Below are positions 58,990 to 64,000 of a stretch of DNA of 64,000 nt, one piece after another. The notes under the pieces are model-generated. The model worked only from the letters and a program-made list of their open reading frames with translations, did no database searches and was not told where the DNA came from. The translations under genes and the position numbers were made by a program. Numbering within the stretch: the first letter of the stretch is position 1; every line of letters starts with the position of its first letter. This DNA comes from Candidatus Puniceispirillum marinum IMCC1322 (GTDB lineage Bacteria; Pseudomonadota; Alphaproteobacteria; Puniceispirillales; Puniceispirillaceae), in assembly GCF_000024465.1 (NCBI RefSeq), contig NC_014010.1, forward strand, positions 2,579,001 through 2,643,000, read 5' to 3'.

Positions 58990-59979
58990 TCACAGTCTTG
59001 GCAAAGACGCATCGGCAGTATAGCGGGCATAGCGATCGGGGCTGATATTCGAGCCGCAAGCCAGCACGCCAACCGATTTTCCCCTGATCCGATCACGCAA
59101 AGGCCCCAGAACGGCGGCTAGTGATGCCGTGCAGGCTGGTTCGGCAACCAAGGTGAGGGCATGTCGCATCAGCAACATGGTGTCGGCCATCGCGCTATCA
59201 TCGATAAGCACGATGTCATCGACATTCTGGCGCGCCAGCGCAAAGGATTCAGGCATCGCCATCGGCGCACCCAGACTGTCGGCGATGGTATCGATCCGGT
59301 CAAGCGTGGCAGGGGTACCGGTGGCAAAACTTCGGCTTAGGCTGTCGGCGCCCTTTGGTTCGACACCAATCACGGTAATTGCCGGATTATGCCGCTTGAT
59401 CGCCGCGGCCATGCCCGAAATCAAGCCACCACCGCCAACTGGCAGAACAATGATATCAAGCGGCGGCGCGTCTTCGACAAATTCGGCGCCGCAAGTGGCC
59501 GCGCCATAGGCCATATTTACATCATTGAAAGGATGCAGGATATGCCGGCCTTCATCGGCGGCAATCTGGTCAAGCATGGGCAAGGCGCGTGCCATATCAG
59601 GCACCAGAACAATCTCGGCACCCAGCGCGCGGCAACCTTCGATGCGGATCGGATCAGCGGCCTCGGTCATCAGGACTTTGGCGCTGATGCCCTGTTTGCG
59701 GGCTGCCCAGGCGGTGGCTAGCGCATGATTGCCACCACTGAAGGTGACAACGCCTTTGGCCTTTTGCGCATCTGCCAGCCAGTCAACACCAAGCAAGGCC
59801 CCGCGCGCCTTGAACGAGCCTGTATGCTGAAACAATTCGAGTTTCATGAAAAGCTTGGTATCAGCCGGAATATAGGGAGCGATTTTGCTGCTTTCTAGCG
59901 GCAGAACGGGGGTATGGATGACGCGGCCAGCCAAGGCATCGCGCGCCGTAACAATCAAATCAGACGCAAATTTTTTCAT
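58990..59979 (-). CDS. PLP-dependent threonine/serine dehydratase-like enzyme
   Basis: 329 residues. The PLP-lysine motif LFQHTGSFKARGALLG, the FSGGNHA Asn motif and the phosphate-binding GGGGLISGMAAAI loop are clear, and there is no regulatory ACT domain at the C-terminus. Family: fold type II, catabolic threonine dehydratase (TdcB-like) or related racemase. Deaminates Thr/Ser to ammonia and 2-oxo acids; exact substrate uncertain. Ends DASLPRL. Single-gene unit, no operon partners. Confidence 0.87.
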   Translation of the reverse strand: MKKFASDLIVTARDALAGRVIHTPVLPLESSKIAPYIPADTKLFMKLELFQHTGSFKARGALLGVDWLADAQKAKGVVTFSGGNHALATAWAARKQGISAKVLMTEAADPIRIEGCRALGAEIVLVPDMARALPMLDQIAADEGRHILHPFNDVNMAYGAATCGAEFVEDAPPLDIIVLPVGGGGLISGMAAAIKRHNPAITVIGVEPKGADSLSRSFATGTPATLDRIDTIADSLGAPMAMPESFALARQNVDDIVLIDDSAMADTMLLMRHALTLVAEPACTASLAAVLGPLRDRIRGKSVGVLACGSNISPDRYARYTADASLPRL

Positions 59980-60182
59980 GTCTCGAACCTATCAATAAGC
60001 GCTGGGCGGCGTCAATCAGGCAATCTGGGTGATATATGGATTTGCCATAGTTTGTGGCGTTTTGATCGGGATGAGGCGATGCGTCGCATTGTGCGATACG
60101 CTGGCACACGCCATCTATCCATCATCGCGCATCACTTGTCTTGCTAGGCAATGGTGCTGTCATCTTTGTAAGGAATATGTTT

Positions 60183-60602
60183 ATGAAATTTATGTTATGC
60201 GCACTGATTGCGTTATTCGTCACCCCCGCCATTGCCGCGGATACAACCATTGAAATGCTGAATAAAGACGCCGATGGTAACAAGATGGTCTATAGCCAAG
60301 AGATTGCCATGATTGATAGTGGCGATACCGTGACTTGGGTGCCTTCGTCAAAAGGGCATAATGTCGAAATCATCGCCTCGCCAAACGGTATGAAATTCAA
60401 GTCAAAGAACAGCAAGGAAGCCGCAATCACCTTTGATGCGCCAGGCATCTATTACTACTGGTGCACCCCGCATAAAGGCATGGGCATGATCGGACTGGTC
60501 GTTGTTGACGGTGATCTGTCAAATAAGGATGACATTGCCAAAGCCAAGGCGATGGGTAAAAGCAAAAAGAAATTAAAGGCCTTGCTAGCTAGCCTGTCAT
60601 AG
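60183..60602 (+). CDS. Pseudoazurin
   Basis: 139 residues with a signal peptide (KFMLCALIALFVTPAIAA, cleavage near 19). The blue copper site is complete: His59, Cys94, His97 and Met102, the last three in YWCTPHKGMGM. Pseudoazurins shuttle electrons in the periplasm, classically to nitrite or nitrous oxide reductase; neither gene is in this window. ATG 60183 has AAGGAA 7 bases upstream; ATG 60177 also in frame. Confidence 0.93.
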   Translation: MKFMLCALIALFVTPAIAADTTIEMLNKDADGNKMVYSQEIAMIDSGDTVTWVPSSKGHNVEIIASPNGMKFKSKNSKEAAITFDAPGIYYYWCTPHKGMGMIGLVVVDGDLSNKDDIAKAKAMGKSKKKLKALLASLS

Positions 60603-60628
60603 ATACTTGAAGCAAATGTCGGATATCA

Positions 60629-60654
60629 AAAAAGGCAGCGAAAGCTGCCTTTTT
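60629..60654. terminator. Bidirectional intrinsic terminator
   Basis: AAAAAGGCAGC, GAAA tetraloop, GCTGCCTTTTT: a perfect 11-bp stem with T-runs on either strand. Separates pseudoazurin from the converging amt unit. Confidence 0.9.
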
Positions 60655-60673
60655 CTTTAGTATATTTAGTTCA

Positions 60674-60889
60674 TCAATAGCCACTGATAAAGCTTTTGAC
60701 TTTGGCTGAATCATTGCCTTTTGATGCTTCATCCAGCTCTTTGGTTTCGGCTTTGAACTGTATGCGATGCCAGCCAAGCCAGAAGATAACACCGATGATT
60801 GTCATGGTGACCTCCCATCCCTGAAAGGGATAGACAGCACCGACATCAGCAAGATCAACCGCCCAGCTTTCATATCCGATAGTTGACAT
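60674..60889 (-). CDS. Small membrane protein paired with amt
   Basis: 71 residues. One hydrophobic helix (EVTMTIIGVIFWLGWHRIQF) after an acidic periplasm-like N-terminus (YESWAVDLADVGAVYP) and a charged C-terminal tail. Starts 11 bases after the amt stop on the same strand, with GGAGA upstream. No GlnK is visible in this unit, so this might be a small Amt partner; unrecognised family. Confidence 0.65.
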   Translation of the reverse strand: MSTIGYESWAVDLADVGAVYPFQGWEVTMTIIGVIFWLGWHRIQFKAETKELDEASKGNDSAKVKSFISGY

Positions 60890-60900
60890 AATGTTCTCCT

Positions 60901-62250
60901 TTATAAATGTGTCTTGTCAGATGCGATAATGTCGGCTTTGGCTGCTTCGTAAACGGCATTATCGCCATAATCGAGCCCTTCGATTTCAACTTTTTCAGGA
61001 ATACGTAGGACATTCATCTTCGCCTGAATACGCGTAACGATATAAGCAGGCAGGAAGCCAAGCACGCCAAACATAATCACCGCCCCGACAAATTGACCAA
61101 GCGGATTGATGGTGGCATAGCCTTCAAATGGTGATGATGGAACACCCCAGAGGACGAAGCCCGATATCACCAGGCCGATAAAGCCAGCATAGCCATGCAC
61201 AGCAACCGCGCCAACCGCATCATCGATTTTGAATCTACGCTCAACCCAGTAATGTAGCTTGTAAGCGATTACAACGCCGACAGCCCCGATGAGCATCGCT
61301 TGTATCGGATGGTATAGATCATTACCTGCCGAGGCCGCGATAATGCCAGCAAGGCCCCCAGAGAAGGTCCAGAACGGATTGCCCTTGGAGATAATGTAAG
61401 CAGCCATCAGTCCACCCGATAGCGACATCAGGAAGTTAAAGGTTATCGCGCTAAGCGAGGTTGGTGCCAGATAGATATTGGTGGCTGTCCAGGTATCACC
61501 GGTGATTTGCCCGCCGATAGCTTCAGGTGAAATAACCGGTACATTACAGGCGGCATAAAAGCCCCAGAAACCAGTATAGATCATGAAGAGACCGACGCTT
61601 AGTAACCAGGGATTATGCGGGGGTATATCGCGTGGGGTTCCATCCTTGGCAAATTTGCCAATGCGGGGTCCAAGCACCGCCAGAACACCAAGCGCATAGC
61701 CGCCAGCAATAGCGTGAATCACACCCGAAGCATAGGCATCATGATAGCCCAGTTCGCGCACCATCCAGCCAGCGTAATGCCAGCCCCATGCCGCATCGAC
61801 AATCCAGAACACCGAACCAATCAGTACGGCATGTACCCAGAAGGCACTTGACCGGATTCGCTCGATAACGGATCCCGATACGATTGAAGCGGCTGTCCAT
61901 GAGAATAGCAGGAATGCCGCCCAGAAAACGCCAGTAATGCGATCATCAAGATTGGTGGCCATATTTTCGGACCAGGGCAAATTGGCCGCGCCTGATTCAA
62001 GGTCAAGTCCGCCGAATAGCGGGAAATCGGGGAATGCCCAATAGATCCACCATCCAAAGAAAAAGAAAGTGACCGTGACCAAAGGAATGATCATGATATT
62101 CTTCATTAGCGTGTGAAGATGGTTCTTGCGACGGCTTGCGCCAACCTCATACATGCAGAACCCGACATGAATAAGAAACATAAAGACTACGGTAACCCAA
62201 TAATAGAACTCAGTAAAAATCGTGGTCAGTGCATTTAAATTGCCGACCAT
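60901..62250 (-). CDS. Ammonium transporter (Amt family)
   Basis: 449 residues, about eleven transmembrane helices. Both conserved pore His are seen (SGVIHAIAGG and VAVHGYAGFIGL), and the AWGWHYAGW, GGLMAAYIIS and LHYWVERR segments follow the Amt layout, with YASG in place of the usual FAGG. The N-terminus MVGNLNALTTIFTEFYYWV lacks a cleavable signal. Takes up ammonium/ammonia. GGAGG site before ATG 62250, a promoter upstream at 62335-62363. Confidence 0.93.
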   Translation of the reverse strand: MVGNLNALTTIFTEFYYWVTVVFMFLIHVGFCMYEVGASRRKNHLHTLMKNIMIIPLVTVTFFFFGWWIYWAFPDFPLFGGLDLESGAANLPWSENMATNLDDRITGVFWAAFLLFSWTAASIVSGSVIERIRSSAFWVHAVLIGSVFWIVDAAWGWHYAGWMVRELGYHDAYASGVIHAIAGGYALGVLAVLGPRIGKFAKDGTPRDIPPHNPWLLSVGLFMIYTGFWGFYAACNVPVISPEAIGGQITGDTWTATNIYLAPTSLSAITFNFLMSLSGGLMAAYIISKGNPFWTFSGGLAGIIAASAGNDLYHPIQAMLIGAVGVVIAYKLHYWVERRFKIDDAVGAVAVHGYAGFIGLVISGFVLWGVPSSPFEGYATINPLGQFVGAVIMFGVLGFLPAYIVTRIQAKMNVLRIPEKVEIEGLDYGDNAVYEAAKADIIASDKTHL

Positions 62251-62334
62251 TATTACCTCCTATAGTTGTGTTAATATTATTTCTTAACTTTATTTTAACT
62301 CCAAGAATAAAATTTTCATTACAATATAATATTT

Positions 62335-62363
62335 TATATTCATTGTTACGACGATAAAGTCAA
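62335..62363 (-). promoter_or_regulatory. Promoter of amt
   Basis: On the minus strand TTGACT (62363-62358), 17 bases, AATATA (62340-62335), about 85 bases before the ATG. AT-rich leader. No sigma-54 type -24/-12 element seen, although amt genes elsewhere often use one. Confidence 0.55.
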
Positions 62364-62607
62364 CCAATGTTTGAATATTAGCAATTTTCAATATGTGGTA
62401 AATATATGACAGATATCATTCTTCATCACAGATCTGTGGGATAAAACCCAGCTGGATCTGGCGCGAAAAAATATGTCAGGTTCGCTTCATGTGACGGTGT
62501 CAGCCTAGCCACTAGGCCAGCTGGCACAAGGTGGATTCTATCCACATGAAAGGGCATCATGGATCAAGGGTGTCATGAGTCAGGAGGACAAAACCTGCGA
62601 CAGGCTG

Positions 62608-62850
62608 TTAGGCGATTTGTTGATCGTTGATGTTGCCTGTCGGGGTAAAGCGGATTTTGATCCCATGCTCAGACAATGTAAGGTAGGTCAATGTGGTCTT
62701 GTTCTGCAGTTCAAAATGGGTGATACCCATAAGGACTTTTGTCCCCATGACTTCCAGAAACTGACCAGTGCCGTTGTCACGTAAAATATCGCCTTGTTGA
62801 AGCAAGGGTATCTCCATTTGCAATGAGGGATATTCGATAGACTCAACCAT
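62608..62850 (-). CDS. Hypothetical protein, 80 residues
   Basis: Start ATG 62850, stop near 62608. Beta-rich look: IPLLQQGDILRDNGTGQFLE then TLTYLTLSEHGIKIRFTPTG. Plausible composition, no good ribosome site. A plus-strand open frame at 62575-62784 overlaps it and reads worse. Family unknown. Confidence 0.4.
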   Translation of the reverse strand: MVESIEYPSLQMEIPLLQQGDILRDNGTGQFLEVMGTKVLMGITHFELQNKTTLTYLTLSEHGIKIRFTPTGNINDQQIA

Positions 62851-62938
62851 CGTATAGCAAATCTCTTACCCCTTGGCTATAATATAAGAACTGGTTTGGG
62901 TATATTTTTATAGCGGGGTTTATCAGGTGATACAGAAT

Positions 62939-63499
62939 ATGAAATTAACTTTCAGCGCATTGATTTTTATCGCTTTTATTTTTTGTGCTTCGGGGCAGGT
63001 GTTAGCCGCAACCATGACGATTGGCGAATATGCTAAGGCACCTTTCGGGCAGGTGTTGTTTATGCGGCATGCTCTGGCACCGGGTACTGGTGATCCCGGA
63101 AATTTTGAAATGTCGGTTTGTGCAACCCAGCGCAATCTTGATGACGTGGGGCGGCAACAAGCGCGTGATCTGGGGGCGACGATGGCAAGCGCGGGCATAT
63201 CATTTGGTGCAGTCTATTCAAGCCAATGGTGTCGCTGTCTGGAAACGGCACATTTGCTTGACCAGGGGGTGGTGACACCTTTGCCTGGATTGAATTCATT
63301 TTATCAGGCGATTGTCCCGCGTGCCGCAACGCTTCAAAGCTTGCGCCAGTTTCTGGCCGGACTGGATAACGCGGCTGTCCCTGTTCTGATGGTAACCCAT
63401 TTTGTGACGATCAGCGCCATGACGGGCATGAGCGTGTCGAGTGGCGGGGCTGTTGCCTATGATATAGAAACAGGCCAAGCTGTCGAAATTATATTTTAA
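62939..63499 (+). CDS. Periplasmic histidine phosphatase family protein
   Basis: 186 residues with a signal peptide (KLTFSALIFIAFIFCASGQV, cleavage before AATM). The RH motif VLFMRHALAPG, then YSSQWCRCLETAHLL and MVTHFVTISAMTG give the histidine phosphatase superfamily (first His is the nucleophile, second His donates). Substrate unknown; a periplasmic phospho-ester or phytase-like role is possible. ATG 62939 with AGGTGA; GTG 62927 also in frame. Confidence 0.85.
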   Translation: MKLTFSALIFIAFIFCASGQVLAATMTIGEYAKAPFGQVLFMRHALAPGTGDPGNFEMSVCATQRNLDDVGRQQARDLGATMASAGISFGAVYSSQWCRCLETAHLLDQGVVTPLPGLNSFYQAIVPRAATLQSLRQFLAGLDNAAVPVLMVTHFVTISAMTGMSVSSGGAVAYDIETGQAVEIIF

Positions 63500-63533
63500 T
63501 GATTATCATGTAACGCCATTCAAGCAGGTTCCC

Positions 63534-64000
63534 ATGAGCATTTTTCTGACAATTTTTCTGGCAGGCGTTTTTGCCTGTATTATTCTGGATTTGTGGCAGA
63601 TAGGTCTGCAACGTCTTGTCGGCATTCCAGCCACCAATTGGGGAGTGGTTGGACGCTGGCTGATCGTCGGGCTCGGTACGGGTCGTTTTGTGAATGACCA
63701 GCTTGATGATACAGCCACCATAAAAAATGAAGCTGCGGCAGGCTGGACGCTGCATTACGCGGTGTCGATTGGGTATGGCGTTATTTATGCGGTGCTGATG
63801 TATCAGACGCCTTGGTTTGGTACCACATGGCTGGATGGTATCTATTTCGGAGCCGCCAGTGTTGTTGTGCCGTGGTTTATATTTCTGCCCTGTATGGGGA
63901 AAGGGATTTTGGCGCGTAAAACACCAAATCCGGTCAAGGTATGCGGGCTGGCTCTGGCCGCCCATATCATCTTTGGCGTTGCAATGGCGTTTGGCTTTGG
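63534..64000 (+). CDS. DUF2938-family membrane protein (cut by window end)
   Basis: About 155 residues visible from ATG 63534, no stop before the window end. The pattern IPATNWGVVGRWLIVGLGTG, GWTLHYAVSIGYGVIYAVL, and several transmembrane helices fit DUF2938. Function unknown. Preceded by a GCAGG site. The gene continues outside. Confidence 0.75.
   Translation, partial: MSIFLTIFLAGVFACIILDLWQIGLQRLVGIPATNWGVVGRWLIVGLGTGRFVNDQLDDTATIKNEAAAGWTLHYAVSIGYGVIYAVLMYQTPWFGTTWLDGIYFGAASVVVPWFIFLPCMGKGILARKTPNPVKVCGLALAAHIIFGVAMAFGF

Noticed and set aside
62575-62784. Plus-strand ORF opposite the 80-residue hypothetical
   Set aside because: Cys-rich with poor start context; the minus frame is the more protein-like of the two.

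Overview
The window looks like an Alphaproteobacterium chromosome. By gene order and content (single-copy S10-spc-alpha cluster, two tuf genes, ATP12-type chaperone, DUF1127 protein, pseudoazurin, a marine-type Amt) I would guess a marine SAR116/Puniceispirillum-like member. That placement is inference from recognised proteins and gene order, not from a search. Base composition is near 50% GC, apart from a clearly AT-rich stretch at about 52.0-56.7 kb and a GC-rich one at about 50.2-51.9 kb.

Layout. 1-10.7 kb: a mosaic of short single-gene or two-gene units: LytTR regulator tail, rhodanese, TPR protein, glutathione peroxidase, glutathione S-transferases, SET protein, PhyH dioxygenase, SDR, degenerate HAD protein, EamA exporter, tRNA-Thr, LysR regulator and DUF1127 protein. 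It also holds two unusually small minus-strand ORFs (1378-1737) and a strong small-RNA candidate (3577-3683). 10.7-13.3 kb: rlmB, then tRNA-Tyr, tuf copy 1 and tRNA-Trp. 13.3-15.8 kb: three metabolic or transport genes sit between tRNA-Trp and secE. 16.1-46.5 kb: an almost unbroken information-processing block, secE-nusG-rplKAJL-rpoBC-rpsLG-fusA-tuf, then rpsJ to rplO, secY, adk, rpsM, rpsK, rpoA and rplQ. It has recognisable internal promoters, an L10-type leader and several intergenic hairpins.

46.6-51.7 kb: rarA, fluC (crcB), an RluC/D-type pseudouridine synthase, an ATP12-type chaperone, a perfect 16-bp parS-like palindrome (50187-50202), a small unknown protein, a 64-bp direct repeat and lipB. 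51.9-58.9 kb: an accessory region starting at tRNA-Leu(GAG). It carries a secreted small protein, a minus-strand pair formed by an HNH-type zinc-finger protein and a HEPN protein resembling the anti-phage protein ApeA, a small membrane protein, a SAM methyltransferase, an aspartyl/asparaginyl hydroxylase with a broken partial copy of its 3' end, and a membrane protein. 58.9-64 kb: a PLP-dependent dehydratase, pseudoazurin, Amt with a small membrane-protein partner, a small unknown protein, a periplasmic histidine phosphatase and a DUF2938 membrane protein cut by the window end.

Best candidate for an undescribed system: the HNH + HEPN/ApeA-like pair at 52619-54894, next to a tRNA, in AT-rich DNA. 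Next best are the C-rich-loop sRNA at 3577-3683, the small-ORF pair at 1378-1737, and the parS-like site outside any parAB locus. Everything here was read by eye; no database search or folding program was run.
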